DNA of 64,000 nt, from positions 62,001-126,000 of the forward strand of contig NZ_VJVZ01000002.1 of the NCBI RefSeq assembly GCF_007097145.1, read 5' to 3'. The notes under the pieces are model-generated. The model worked only from the letters and a program-made list of their open reading frames with translations, did not search any database and was not told the origin of the DNA. Origin of the DNA: Flavobacterium zepuense. GTDB lineage: Bacteria > Bacteroidota > Bacteroidia > Flavobacteriales > Flavobacteriaceae. Position 1 is the first letter of the stretch. The number at the start of each line of letters is the position of its first letter. The position numbers were made by a program, and so were the translations under genes. This document shows, in pieces, positions 8,765 to 18,023 of this stretch.

Positions 8765-9649
8765 TTAGTTCATACGAGGAGGCCTGCCACTGCCGGGACC
8801 ACCCGCCCCCCCCATCTGGCGCATTTCTTCCATCTTTTTAGCTACGATATCCTCATACTCCGCCTGCGTAACCTTTTTACCTTTAGCCGGTTTTCTAATC
8901 TCCTGCTTTTCTTTAGGATTGATAGTTATCTTACTGCACAGCAGGGCTGTTTTATCTGTAGTAACCTCTAATATAAGTCCCGGTAATCCCCAATAATTGG
9001 CTGGGCCTGTGCTTACAGGAATATCCGGTGTGTACCATGCGGTTATAGCAACGGTATCGGGCATTTCTACCGAATCCATTAGATTTGTAGTCTTGTTCTC
9101 GTCTTTTTTAGCCTGATCTGCCTTTTGGGCCGCATCTTTTTTCATGCGCAGGTTCCTGAAATCAGATTTATCTGTAGGTACAACAGCAGTAGCCTTATAG
9201 CAATTATAATTGCCTATTTTTTTGGTTTCGCTCTCCAGCTTCCATTGGATTTTAGGCAGGGTATCATCTATCAAAAATTCTTTCCCAAAGACCTCTTTTT
9301 CCATGGCAAAACGTTTCTCTTTAATGTTCTTATAGTGTTTGCCGCCACCGCCCATAAAATTGGCCATCATCCTAAAGCCGGGATTTTCGCCGGGGGCATC
9401 CAGTTTTTCTTCTTCCAGGTAGTTTGCCGATGTTTTATCAAAAGTGAGCACAAAGGTTTTTTCGAGCGCTTTTTTCATGCGGTCTTCCATGTTCTTTTTC
9501 TCGGCATCGGTCATATCACGGTCGCGTCCGGGTGGCCTGAAATCGGGTATAGTGGTTTTAGATTCGTATACAGCTACACCCTGAAAATCCTGGGCACTTA
9601 CGGTAAGTACACCAAATAAGGCAAGTACAAAATATGTTATTTTTTTCAT
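8765..9649 (-). CDS. GLPGLI family secreted protein
   Basis: 294 residues with a clear signal peptide (cleavage after VSA, near residue 19). It carries the diagnostic NYWGLPGLILEV motif near residues 218-229, the signature naming the family. Further marks are the upstream WYTPDIPVSTGP segment and a Gly/Pro/Met-rich C-terminal tail (GGAGGPGSGRPPRMN). GLPGLI proteins are periplasmic proteins of unknown function, often encoded next to outer-membrane barrel proteins as here. It is the first gene of this minus-strand pair. Confidence 0.88.
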   Translation of the reverse strand: MKKITYFVLALFGVLTVSAQDFQGVAVYESKTTIPDFRPPGRDRDMTDAEKKNMEDRMKKALEKTFVLTFDKTSANYLEEEKLDAPGENPGFRMMANFMGGGGKHYKNIKEKRFAMEKEVFGKEFLIDDTLPKIQWKLESETKKIGNYNCYKATAVVPTDKSDFRNLRMKKDAAQKADQAKKDENKTTNLMDSVEMPDTVAITAWYTPDIPVSTGPANYWGLPGLILEVTTDKTALLCSKITINPKEKQEIRKPAKGKKVTQAEYEDIVAKKMEEMRQMGGAGGPGSGRPPRMN

Positions 9650-9830
9650 TTTGTGAATGTTGTTTGTTCGTTAGACTTTAAAAATGCCCGAAAGTTACAT
9701 GGCGCTTTAAAATTTAATTCTAAAGTAAGCTATAACTGGATGTGCCGAAAAAAATATATACCAACAAGGCAAAACTGACGGTAAACAACCCATATCGGAC
9801 TATAAATTAATTCGTAGAGCCAAACTGCTG

Positions 9831-11075
9831 TTATTCATATTTGCGTTTAACAAACCATGTATCATCAATGCTTAAGTTAAGGGTAAGCAGATGGTATTTT
9901 TCTTTCACTAAAGTATTAGATATCAAACCTCTTTGCCCATAACTGTACGAAAGGTTAAGAACAGTGTTTCCACGCCCTAATGGCAGCCCTAAACCCGATG
10001 TTAATGCCATATTCTTTATCCTGTTGCCGTTAACCTCAAGGTAGCCATTATCCATATTAGTACCAAGGCGGTATTTAATCCTGCCAAGATAACCGGAGCG
10101 TGGCTTGTAGTTATAATACTCCAGGCCTACTCCAAGCAGGTCCTGATCGGTAAATGTGCCTATATTGTCTTCCATACCTGTACTGCTCCAAAACGAACGC
10201 TTATAATCAGCATTCATGGTAAGCGCTTCCGTAAAGCTATATTTTACACCTATTGTTAACTCTGTAGGCAGTTTGAAGCTTGGTATATCACGGGTTTCAG
10301 ACTCTACTTCACTCTGCACTAAGTTAATGATCTTATACACTTCCCGATCCTGTGTACCTTTTAAGGTTACAGGCAGGGTTAGCACACCAGCCAGCGTAAA
10401 TTTGCTGTTAGCCTTGTATTGCGCGCCAAATCCCAACCTCAACCCGCTGTAATGGTTAACTTCGGCTATACTAAGGTAATCGCTGGTAAGGGTTACGTAT
10501 TCGGTTTCAGTAATGTTACCAAAGTAATACGAACCGTTTATACCCACATTTAGCTTTGGCGTAAGCTTGTAACCATAGTTTGCCGCTATATTGTTAAGCC
10601 CACCACTGCCCTGTATATTGCTCGAAAATGTATCAGTCGAGCCCTCTACCGTGCCGGTAACGCCTTGTAATAAATATCCAACATCCGAATACGGCGACAT
10701 ACTAAGCCCTATTCCCGATTTATCTGATATAGATACCCCCATGCTTATGTTAGAGAAGTTATAAGTGGTCTCGGTATTTTGGTCATTCGTATTGGTAAAG
10801 TTGTTACGCTCTGCCTTAAGGCCAATATCGGTCATGAATGAATTCTTAAAAATATCGGCATAAGCTGCCGGGTTAAGGCTATTGATGGCGGTTGCCCCAG
10901 AAAGGGCTATACCGCTTTTACCCAGCGCATTGGTCTTACCTGCGCCAACAGGATTTAGTGTGCCCAGCCCAAAAAGTGAGTAAGGCGAACTGGTAAGGCT
11001 GTTAGACTGGCCCATTGCCACAGTAACCGTAAGCAAAAAGGCTAAAAGCGCCAGCCTATTTATCGTATATAACAT
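9831..11075 (-). CDS. outer-membrane beta-barrel protein (FadL/PorV-like)
   Basis: 414 residues. Signal peptide of about 22 residues (VTVAMGQ). The N-terminal region SPYSLFGLG...ALGKSGIALSG followed by NSLNPAAYADI is typical of FadL/PorV-type barrels, which show a Gly-rich segment then N-P-A. The remainder alternates hydrophobic and polar residues. Its start lies inside the end of the DUF4270 gene (20-base overlap), so the two form one operon. The cargo is unknown. Confidence 0.75.
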   Translation of the reverse strand: MLYTINRLALLAFLLTVTVAMGQSNSLTSSPYSLFGLGTLNPVGAGKTNALGKSGIALSGATAINSLNPAAYADIFKNSFMTDIGLKAERNNFTNTNDQNTETTYNFSNISMGVSISDKSGIGLSMSPYSDVGYLLQGVTGTVEGSTDTFSSNIQGSGGLNNIAANYGYKLTPKLNVGINGSYYFGNITETEYVTLTSDYLSIAEVNHYSGLRLGFGAQYKANSKFTLAGVLTLPVTLKGTQDREVYKIINLVQSEVESETRDIPSFKLPTELTIGVKYSFTEALTMNADYKRSFWSSTGMEDNIGTFTDQDLLGVGLEYYNYKPRSGYLGRIKYRLGTNMDNGYLEVNGNRIKNMALTSGLGLPLGRGNTVLNLSYSYGQRGLISNTLVKEKYHLLTLNLSIDDTWFVKRKYE

Positions 11076-12378
11076 AGGTAAGTTCTAATCGTGATTTATA
11101 ATTGCTGTTGTTTTCGCCATTAATTACAAACCTTTCGGTTGTAGAGTTGTAGTAAAGCGGGATAAATATGAGGCCGTAATTGGCATAGTCGGCACTCTCT
11201 ATAGCGCGTTTAAGGTAAGCCTCTACAGGGGCAATAAGGTATACATCGTTAAACTCTTCATCCTCCCTGTCTACGTAGGCCATTACAGGATTGCCGGCAT
11301 CATCATCAAGCCGTATTACAACATCATTATTCTGGTCTACAACATACATATAGAGAGAATCTGTAGGGTATAGATTCTTACTGAAATTAGCCTGATTAAG
11401 CTTCATCTTTACCTGTGCCTTAAAAATATCGCCGTTGCCGTTTCCATAGTTTACAGTAGAAATTTCCCTTATGGATGGGAACGTAAGCTTAGTAGTAATA
11501 CCAAGCCCTGATTGTATAAAACTAAGGTTGTTAAGGCTGGATGATGTGCCTTCGGTTTCCTGGCCGTTGAGGTTTTGCAACAACGTGCCGTTCCTGTCGC
11601 TCTCTATTTTAGAGAAAAACTTAGTTGTGCTTGCATCGCTGTTGTACACAAGGTCTATGTGTTCGCTTTCTGTCGCCTCAGTACCCGGCATGTGGTAGTA
11701 CATCCTTATGTAACTTGTAGATGCCGTAAACCCTATTATAGAGGCATCCTCTGTATCATCGGCAGAAATACGCAGGCCTTTAAAATAATCGGTATATTGG
11801 TCTGCATCGTTAATAATATTGGTTTGAATCTTGCTGAAAAGGTTTTGCCCAAAACTGTAGTTTAGTGTAATTGTTAACGAATCCCTGCTTATTCGCGGAT
11901 AAAATGTTTTTTGGCCTATAGTGGTATTACTGGTAGCAACATCAGTAGTATTGTAGTGATAGGTTTCATTGGTTTTATACTTAATCTCTTTGGTAAGCTC
12001 CTGCACCCTTATTATTTTTTGCTGAAGCGTATCGTTGTAATAATAACTGTCATACGGCAGGTTAAGTACTACACTATCCAGCACGGCAGTTTCATCTATA
12101 TAATAAGCCGATGGTATGTAATCTATAAAGCCTGTTGCTTTTACTTTGCCAAAAAAGGGATCGGTATAACGGCCTACCATAAGCCTGTCATTACCAAAAC
12201 TGGTAATACTGTCGTACCTAAAGGTACTCATGTTAAGGGCAAAGGTATCTATCTGTATTACCTTAATGTTGCTTTGGGTGAAATCAGCCCCCGATTCAAA
12301 TGTATCTACTTCATCTGTACAGGATATCACCCCAAAAAGCACGGCTAAAAAAAACAAGGTGCTATATAAAATTCGCAT
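11056..12378 (-). CDS. DUF4270 family lipoprotein
   Basis: 440 residues beginning with a lipoprotein signal (GVISC, Cys20). The body is beta-rich and matches the DUF4270 pattern: an early DTFALNMSTFRYDSI segment, then LMVGRYTDPFFGKVKA, and a Y-E/N-S-R-L-E-L-T-Y ending (SRLELTYVIYDK). DUF4270 proteins are surface or periplasmic lipoproteins restricted to Bacteroidota with no known activity. It leads the two-gene operon with the FadL-like barrel, suggesting a partner role at the outer membrane (inference). Confidence 0.82.
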   Translation of the reverse strand: MRILYSTLFFLAVLFGVISCTDEVDTFESGADFTQSNIKVIQIDTFALNMSTFRYDSITSFGNDRLMVGRYTDPFFGKVKATGFIDYIPSAYYIDETAVLDSVVLNLPYDSYYYNDTLQQKIIRVQELTKEIKYKTNETYHYNTTDVATSNTTIGQKTFYPRISRDSLTITLNYSFGQNLFSKIQTNIINDADQYTDYFKGLRISADDTEDASIIGFTASTSYIRMYYHMPGTEATESEHIDLVYNSDASTTKFFSKIESDRNGTLLQNLNGQETEGTSSSLNNLSFIQSGLGITTKLTFPSIREISTVNYGNGNGDIFKAQVKMKLNQANFSKNLYPTDSLYMYVVDQNNDVVIRLDDDAGNPVMAYVDREDEEFNDVYLIAPVEAYLKRAIESADYANYGLIFIPLYYNSTTERFVINGENNSNYKSRLELTYVIYDK

Positions 12379-12397
12379 GATTATAATTTAGGTTTCC

Positions 12398-12405
12398 CAA
12401 AAGTA
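12398..12405 (-). promoter_or_regulatory. -7 box for the DUF4270 operon
   Basis: The minus strand reads TACTTTTG, a perfect TAnnTTTG Bacteroidota -7 element, about 20 bases before the start codon at 12378. No TTG is present at the ideal -33 distance, so this is only partial support. Confidence 0.4.
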
Positions 12406-12603
12406 GCAGGGCATATATCCATTAAAAAAACACGATATATAATAACCCTGTTTGTAAAGACAAACACCCCTATTTTAACTACCAATGCTAAAAAAAGCAG
12501 TTATAGATAAAAAATGGCTAATTGTAGAAAAAAACAGCCCGGTAATATATTAGAGTTTTATGAGCATTAAATTAAAAATATGTTTGCCTAAACTTTTGCT
12601 AAC

Positions 12604-13479
12604 ATGTTTAAATTATTTGCTGCTTTGTTGTTATTAGTTACAGGTGCCGCTTACACGCAGGAAATAACAAACTCTTTTAAGTACGATTACACCGCTATGC
12701 ACAACAGTGGGTCAACATCTGTTACACGCCATTTTGCCGAGTTTAATTTTACCCAGCATTTACAAAATAGTAGCCTGCTGTATACTGCTGGCGTATCTAA
12801 CTATACGATACAAAATAATGCTCTTATCACGCCTTTTAATAGTAGCACGCTCGAAGGGGTTACTTCTATTAAGGCTGGTATTACTTATATGTTTCCGCTA
12901 AGCGGCAACTGGAAGGGTGTGGCCTCATTTACTCCTGAGGTGAACACCAATTTTGAAGGCACAAGCATTAAAGACCTATACCCCGCATTTTTTGTTGGGG
13001 TAAGCAAAACTACATCGGGCGAAAGCCCCTCTACCCTCACTGTTGGTGTAGGGTACAAAGGGTACTTTGGTAAATTCAGGTTTATGCCTGTAATTAATTA
13101 TAGTAAAAAGGTAAACGAAAAAATATCATACAACCTGGGCATCCCGGCAACAGAATTTGCCTATAAGTTCAACACAAAACACACATTAAAGTCGGTCGTT
13201 TTTGCAGACGCTATTTATACAAGAATTGGTGGGGAGGACTATATTTTTGATGCGCTGCAAAACACCGATGTTAAGATATCCAAACTCGAAATGCTATCGT
13301 TAAATGCCGGGCTGGAGTACAATTACCTTTCTGCCGATGACTGGATAGCTACCATAAAGGGTGGTTACAGCTTTTATAACAGCCTTACGGTTAGCAAACA
13401 AACCGGGGGCGATACCAACGTAAATTTTAATAACAGTTTATATATATCAATAGGTTTTAAATACAATCTAAATTTTTAA
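12604..13479 (+). CDS. outer-membrane beta-barrel protein, probably DUF6268
   Basis: 291 residues with an 18-residue signal peptide (TGAAYTQ). The mature part is a run of amphipathic strands with the look of a 10- to 12-stranded barrel and ends SIGFKYNLNF, a typical C-terminal aromatic strand. It resembles DUF6268 barrels. It is the first gene of a tightly packed operon leading to a Kelch lipoprotein, a DUF4907 protein and a LytS/LytTR pair, which suggests a role in surface sensing (inference). Confidence 0.7.
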   Translation: MFKLFAALLLLVTGAAYTQEITNSFKYDYTAMHNSGSTSVTRHFAEFNFTQHLQNSSLLYTAGVSNYTIQNNALITPFNSSTLEGVTSIKAGITYMFPLSGNWKGVASFTPEVNTNFEGTSIKDLYPAFFVGVSKTTSGESPSTLTVGVGYKGYFGKFRFMPVINYSKKVNEKISYNLGIPATEFAYKFNTKHTLKSVVFADAIYTRIGGEDYIFDALQNTDVKISKLEMLSLNAGLEYNYLSADDWIATIKGGYSFYNSLTVSKQTGGDTNVNFNNSLYISIGFKYNLNF

Positions 13480-13485
13480 ATAACT

Positions 13486-14475
13486 ATGAAGGATCTTTTT
13501 TTAAGTAAAAATAACAAACTTGTTTTGGGGCTGGCTTTTTGTGCCGCCCTGTTTAGCGGCTGCTCCAGCGATGACTCTTCCGAAGATGTGGGTAACTGGA
13601 TTACCAGCACCGTTTTTGATGGTTCGCCACGCAGCGGGGCTGTATCGTTTGTTATAGATAATTACGCCTATGTGGGTACAGGTTATGATGGCGACGACTA
13701 TTTACAGGATTTTTGGCAGTACGACATCAACGGTGGCTATTGGGTGCAAAAAGCCAGCTATCCGGGTATAGGCAGGAGCTCTGCAGTAGCATTTACAGCC
13801 AGCGGCAGTGGCTACATAGGTACGGGCTATGACGGTACTAATGAGCTGGCCGATTTTTACAAATACGACCCATCCAGCAACACATGGAGCCAGATAGCCG
13901 ATTTCGGTGGTTCCGCAAGGCGTGCAGCAGTTGGGTTTAACTCCGCTACAAAAGGTTATGTAGGATCTGGCTTTGATGGCGATGGCGACCGTAAAGATTT
14001 TTACAGGTACAACCCTGAAACCAATACTTGGGAAGAGCAGTTTGGCTTTGGCGGCAACAAAAGGCGTGAGGGTGTAACCTTTACCATTGGCACTAAAGTA
14101 TACTTTGGCACGGGGGCATCTAACCTTGTAAACCAAACCGATTTTTGGGCTTTTGATACTACATCTGAAACGTGGACACGCCTTAAAGACCTTGATGATG
14201 ATGATGCTTACACCATAGCACGTACCAATGCAACCGGTTTTTCTATTGGCAATTATGGCTACATTTGTGGTGGTGATAATAATATTGTATGGGAGTATAA
14301 CCCGCTTACTGATGAATGGGACGAAAAAACCACGTTTGAAGGGGTTACCAGGCAGGATGCCATTGCTTTTAATACCGATACAAGAGGCTTTGTGCTCTTG
14401 GGCAAATACGGCAACTATTATTACGACGATATGTTTGAGTTTAAGCCGTTTGATGAATATGACGACGAAGATTAA
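13486..14475 (+). CDS. Kelch-repeat lipoprotein
   Basis: 329 residues with a lipobox LFSGC (Cys26) followed by an acidic Ser/Asp linker. Then come about six Kelch-type blades, each of about 48 residues, with the recurring Y-x-G-T/S-G-x-D-G and D-F-x-x-Y-D/N-x-x-x-x-x-W pattern (for example YVGTGYDGDDY, YIGTGYDGTNE, YVGSGFDGDGD). Such a propeller is a binding platform rather than an obvious enzyme. It starts six bases after the barrel gene and overlaps the DUF4907 gene, consistent with one operon. Likely surface or periplasmic. Confidence 0.85.
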   Translation: MKDLFLSKNNKLVLGLAFCAALFSGCSSDDSSEDVGNWITSTVFDGSPRSGAVSFVIDNYAYVGTGYDGDDYLQDFWQYDINGGYWVQKASYPGIGRSSAVAFTASGSGYIGTGYDGTNELADFYKYDPSSNTWSQIADFGGSARRAAVGFNSATKGYVGSGFDGDGDRKDFYRYNPETNTWEEQFGFGGNKRREGVTFTIGTKVYFGTGASNLVNQTDFWAFDTTSETWTRLKDLDDDDAYTIARTNATGFSIGNYGYICGGDNNIVWEYNPLTDEWDEKTTFEGVTRQDAIAFNTDTRGFVLLGKYGNYYYDDMFEFKPFDEYDDED

Positions 14476-14794
14476 ACGTAAATTTACAGTTATTAAGCGT
14501 TTTGGTATACTTGCCATTACGCTTATTGCCGTTGTGGGCTGTCAAAAAAAAGCCGCTGCCCTGCAAAGCAACGTACACCGCACGGGCAATGGGTACGGCT
14601 ACAGCATAACAGTTAAGAATAAGATACTTATTAAGCAGGATTTTATACCGGGAACAGAAGGCAACCACGCTTTTTGCGACAGTCTTGATGCCGAAAAAGT
14701 AGCCAGCAGCGTACTTACCAAACTAAAGCAAAAGGAAATGCCAACCATTACCCCCGCCGAATTAAAGGTGCTTAAAATAAAAACAAAATGCTAA
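14459..14794 (+). CDS. DUF4907 family lipoprotein
   Basis: 111 residues from ATG 14459 (ATG 14453 is an alternative). Hydrophobic segment at about 14-27 with lipobox AVVGC (Cys28). The rest shows the DUF4907 pattern: G-Y-G-Y-x-I at the start, I-K-Q-D-F-I-P-G, then V-A-x-x-V-x-x-K-L and a P-T-I-T-P-A-E-L-K-x-L end. It overlaps the Kelch gene by 17 bases and the kinase gene by seven. It probably serves as a periplasmic partner of the Kelch protein or the kinase (inference). Confidence 0.78.
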   Translation: MTTKIKRKFTVIKRFGILAITLIAVVGCQKKAAALQSNVHRTGNGYGYSITVKNKILIKQDFIPGTEGNHAFCDSLDAEKVASSVLTKLKQKEMPTITPAELKVLKIKTKC

Positions 14795-15846
14795 AAAAAG
14801 TCTATAATACCCTGCCGTATAACTTCAGGTCGTCTTTGCTCCATGTATTTTTCTGGATGCTGTTCCTGTTTATACCGGTGGGCGATTATATTCTTGGCAA
14901 TACCGGTTTCCCGTGGGGCTATTTACTAAAGGCCGGTGTATGCATGATCGTTTTTTACTTTAATTACTTCATCCTTGTTCCGCGGTTCCTGCTGCAAAAT
15001 AAGCCCGGTTTATATGCACTGTGTGCATTGGCTATCATCATAATCTTTACCATTATTTTTTCTGAATTTTTCTCAGTTTTCGATTTTCCAAGAAGGCATC
15101 ACATGATGCGTCCGCCGGGCGATATGCCTAAAGATATGCATCAGGCATTCAGGTATTTCCCTAATATTATCATGCTTACACTTCACATATCATTTAGTGC
15201 CATGTTTAAGACCTATGTAGAGTGGAACAACACGTTTAAACGCCAAAAAGAAGCCGAAACAGAGAAAAAAATAAGCGAACTCAACTTTTTAAAGGCCCAG
15301 CTTAACCCGCACTTTTTCTTTAACTCGCTCAATACCATATTTTCGCTGGCCATAAAAAAGTCAGATCAAACGCCTGTGGCAGTTCTTAACCTTAGCGACC
15401 TTATGCGCTATATGCTATATGAAACGGATAAAGACAAGGTTTCGCTTGCGGAAGAAATACAGTATATCGAAAACTATATCGAGCTTCAAAAATTACGGCT
15501 TACCGAGAATAACCATATTAAATTTGAGGTTTTAGGCTCGCCTAACGGAATTCTGATTCCGCCATTGTTGTTTATCTGTTTTATTGAAAATGCCTTTAAA
15601 CATGGCGTTAATCCGGCTACAACAAATGAAATACAGGTAAAATTTACCATTGCACACAATGAAATAAGGCTTATTGTTGTTAATGATATCAACACCCAGT
15701 TAAAAAAGGATGAAGCCAGCGGACTGGGCATAGAAAACACGGTAAAGCGCATTAACCTGTATTTCCCTGATAAGAACGAGCTAAAAACCTATGCCGAGAA
15801 CGATAAATTTTATGTAGACCTAACACTAAAACTTAATGAAGCTTAA
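14788..15846 (+). CDS. LytS-type sensor histidine kinase (His_kinase/PF06580 family)
   Basis: 352 residues. Four transmembrane helices in about residues 15-145 with a His/Met/Pro-rich loop (PRRHHMMRPPGDMP) between helices three and four that could bind metal. A coiled coil (about 150-170) leads into the kinase core LKAQLNPHFFFNSLNTI with the phospho-acceptor His175. A degenerate HATPase domain follows (FIENAFKHG, then GLGIENTVKR). It overlaps the response regulator by 11 bases, so it is its cognate kinase. The sensory region is membrane-embedded and the signal is unknown. Confidence 0.9.
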   Translation: MLKKVYNTLPYNFRSSLLHVFFWMLFLFIPVGDYILGNTGFPWGYLLKAGVCMIVFYFNYFILVPRFLLQNKPGLYALCALAIIIIFTIIFSEFFSVFDFPRRHHMMRPPGDMPKDMHQAFRYFPNIIMLTLHISFSAMFKTYVEWNNTFKRQKEAETEKKISELNFLKAQLNPHFFFNSLNTIFSLAIKKSDQTPVAVLNLSDLMRYMLYETDKDKVSLAEEIQYIENYIELQKLRLTENNHIKFEVLGSPNGILIPPLLFICFIENAFKHGVNPATTNEIQVKFTIAHNEIRLIVVNDINTQLKKDEASGLGIENTVKRINLYFPDKNELKTYAENDKFYVDLTLKLNEA

Positions 15847-16555
15847 AACCGTTATTATTGATGATGAGCCACTTGCAGTAGATATTATAAAAAACTACTG
15901 CGATACCGTTGCGCATATAGAGGTTTTAAGCTGCTATACCAATCCGGTTGAGGCCATGAGCTTTATTAATAATAACGCAGTAGACCTAATTTTTTTGGAC
16001 ATTGAAATGCCTCTCATTACAGGACTGGAATTTATTGATACCCTTAAACATAAGCCCCAGTTTATTTTTACCACGGCCTACCCACAGTTTGCCATTAACG
16101 GTTTTGAGATGGAAGCCGTAGATTACCTCATCAAACCCATATCGTACATTCGCTTTTTAAAGGCTGTAAACAAAGTCAAAATGCTTGGTCAGGAGCCAAT
16201 TGCCAAGCCACAGCAGGCACCGGTTGTGAGTCCGGTTACAGAGGATACTTTTTTGTTTGTAAAGTCGGAACACGAAAGCCTTAAGATATTTATTACCGAA
16301 ATTAAATTTATTGAAGGCCTTAAAGACTACCTTAAAATCAACCTTAGCAATGGTAAATACGTGCTTACGCTATCCAACTTTAAGAACCTCATGGAGCGCC
16401 TGCCCGAAAAATCATTTATACGGGTACACAACTCTTATATAGTGAACCTCAACTATGTAAACTCGGTACAGCGCAACAGGATAGTGATAGATAACACCCG
16501 TATACCCATTAGCGAATCGTACAAAAAACAGTTTTTTGAGCGGATTAAGATATAG
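15836..16555 (+). CDS. LytTR-family response regulator
   Basis: 239 residues. Receiver domain (about 1-120) with IIDDEPLA acidic pair, phospho-acceptor Asp55 in LIFLDIEMP, Thr in FTTAYPQFA and Lys in LIKPISYIRF. A Pro-rich linker leads to a LytTR DNA-binding domain (about 140-239) with KYVLTLSNFKNLMERLP and FIRVHNSYIVNLNYV. LytTR proteins bind DNA through beta strands. Its targets probably include this operon (inference). Encoded directly after and overlapping its kinase. Confidence 0.92.
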   Translation: MKLKTVIIDDEPLAVDIIKNYCDTVAHIEVLSCYTNPVEAMSFINNNAVDLIFLDIEMPLITGLEFIDTLKHKPQFIFTTAYPQFAINGFEMEAVDYLIKPISYIRFLKAVNKVKMLGQEPIAKPQQAPVVSPVTEDTFLFVKSEHESLKIFITEIKFIEGLKDYLKINLSNGKYVLTLSNFKNLMERLPEKSFIRVHNSYIVNLNYVNSVQRNRIVIDNTRIPISESYKKQFFERIKI

Positions 16556-16602
16556 AGCTATTCCACAGAGATTCACTACTTTTACGCGTAACTTTAGTGT
16601 AT

Positions 16603-17403
16603 ATGAAACAACTGCTGCTTGTATTTCTTTTCGCAATTTTTACTATGCCTGCTGTATCACAGGAACTTACCATTCCGGTTAAGTTACTGTCTAACAGCAA
16701 AGCCGGGCCGGAACGCTTTATCGGCACCGATGCTTTTGGCTGGAAATACACTACTTTGGAGAATGAGTTCCGCAAAGAAAAAGACGGCCGTACCCTTAAA
16801 TACAAAAATGTTGCCTTGGGCGAAATATACCGGGTAGACCTGCAAAACCCTTTGCAAATCGTACTTTTTTACCGAAAATTTAATACTGTAGTATTGTTAG
16901 ACAACCAGTTAAACGAAACCTCACAGTTTAACTTCAGCACCCTGCCGGAACAGGAACTTATTGTTGAGGCTGCCGGGCTGGCATCGCAAAACAGGCTATG
17001 GCTGTATGACGTTACCACCCAGCAAATAGGGCTGTATGATACTGCCCGTGGCATTTTCAGAACCCTTACCCCCCCTTTTAACGATGGTATTAAATATTAT
17101 CAAAGCGATTACAATTACTTTTACTGGATAGACACCACAGGCAAATACTTCGCTGTAAACCTGTTTGGCAATGTGAGCTTTTTAGGCAACATACCCCAGT
17201 ATGACGGGGTGCAGCTGCTATCGTCAACCGAGGTTTTAATAAGCTCAGGCAATGCACTTTACCTGTACAATTTAGCCAAGCAAAGCACCCAAAAGATTGA
17301 AATCGTTGAAAAAACCTTGACAGGTTTTTACTATAAAGACCAAATTTTATCTATTTTTACCAACAACGAAATCATCCAGTATAAAATTACCCTCTCAAAA
17401 TAA
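16603..17403 (+). CDS. secreted protein of unknown function, propeller-like
   Basis: 266 residues from ATG 16603; an in-frame GTG at 16597 would add two residues. A signal peptide covers about residues 1-19 (FTMPAVSQ). The mature part is beta-rich with repeated aromatic motifs (YYQSDYNYFYWIDT, ALYLYNLAKQ), suggestive of a small propeller. No family is recognised. A weak -7-like TAACTTTA lies at 16589-16596. The TAA stop overlaps the ATG of the deoxynucleoside kinase by one base, so the two are coupled. Confidence 0.65.
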   Translation: MKQLLLVFLFAIFTMPAVSQELTIPVKLLSNSKAGPERFIGTDAFGWKYTTLENEFRKEKDGRTLKYKNVALGEIYRVDLQNPLQIVLFYRKFNTVVLLDNQLNETSQFNFSTLPEQELIVEAAGLASQNRLWLYDVTTQQIGLYDTARGIFRTLTPPFNDGIKYYQSDYNYFYWIDTTGKYFAVNLFGNVSFLGNIPQYDGVQLLSSTEVLISSGNALYLYNLAKQSTQKIEIVEKTLTGFYYKDQILSIFTNNEIIQYKITLSK

Positions 17404-18017
17404 TGCATATAGCTGTTGCAGGCAACATAGGCGCCGGAAAGACCACACTTACAGAGCTTTTAGCCAAACATTTTAAATGGGAAGCCCACTTTGAAGACGT
17501 GGTAGACAACCCTTATTTAGACGACTTTTACCACCAGATGGAGCGTTGGTCGTTTAACCTGCAGATCTATTTCCTTAATACCCGCTTTAGCCAGATATTG
17601 CAGTTTAGGGAGAATGGTAAGAAAATCATACAGGATCGCACTATATACGAAGATTCTCACATATTCGCCCCTAACCTGCACGCTATGGGGCTTATGAGTA
17701 ATCGCGATTTTAACAACTATAAGTCGCTTTTTGAGCTTATGGAAGGCTTTGTTGGCCCACCCGACCTGCTTATTTATCTTCGCAGTTCGATACCTAACTT
17801 GGTGAAACACATACACAAACGTGGCCGTGACTACGAAAATTCCATCTCGATAGACTACCTGAGCCGCCTTAACGAGCGCTATGAGGGCTGGATACAAAAC
17901 TACGACAAAGGCAAACTGCTTATAATAGACGTGGATAAGAACAACTTTGTTGATAACCCTGAAGACCTGGGCGACATCATAAACCGCATAAATGCTCAGC
18001 TTAACGGACTTTTTTAG
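17403..18017 (+). CDS. deoxynucleoside kinase (deoxyadenosine/deoxyguanosine kinase family)
   Basis: 204 residues, the usual size. P-loop GNIGAGKTT (7-15), the substrate-site WSFNLQIYFLNTRF segment, the arginine/acid motif QDRTIYEDSHIFA and a lid region RGRDYENSIS fit the dNK family (PF01712). It phosphorylates deoxynucleosides for salvage in the cytoplasm. The exact base preference cannot be read from sequence. It overlaps the preceding secreted-protein gene by one base (TAATG). Confidence 0.9.
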   Translation: MHIAVAGNIGAGKTTLTELLAKHFKWEAHFEDVVDNPYLDDFYHQMERWSFNLQIYFLNTRFSQILQFRENGKKIIQDRTIYEDSHIFAPNLHAMGLMSNRDFNNYKSLFELMEGFVGPPDLLIYLRSSIPNLVKHIHKRGRDYENSISIDYLSRLNERYEGWIQNYDKGKLLIIDVDKNNFVDNPEDLGDIINRINAQLNGLF

Positions 18018-18023
18018 TCGTTT

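Noticed and set aside
14228..14458. Long N-terminal extension of the DUF4907 protein
   Set aside because: It lies wholly inside the Kelch gene in another frame and would bury the lipoprotein signal.
13702..14517. A 271-codon open frame antisense to the Kelch lipoprotein gene
   Set aside because: It mirrors the repetitive Gly/Asp codons of the Kelch gene, has low-complexity Val/Ile/Lys content and no signal or domain; the sense frame is clearly the gene.
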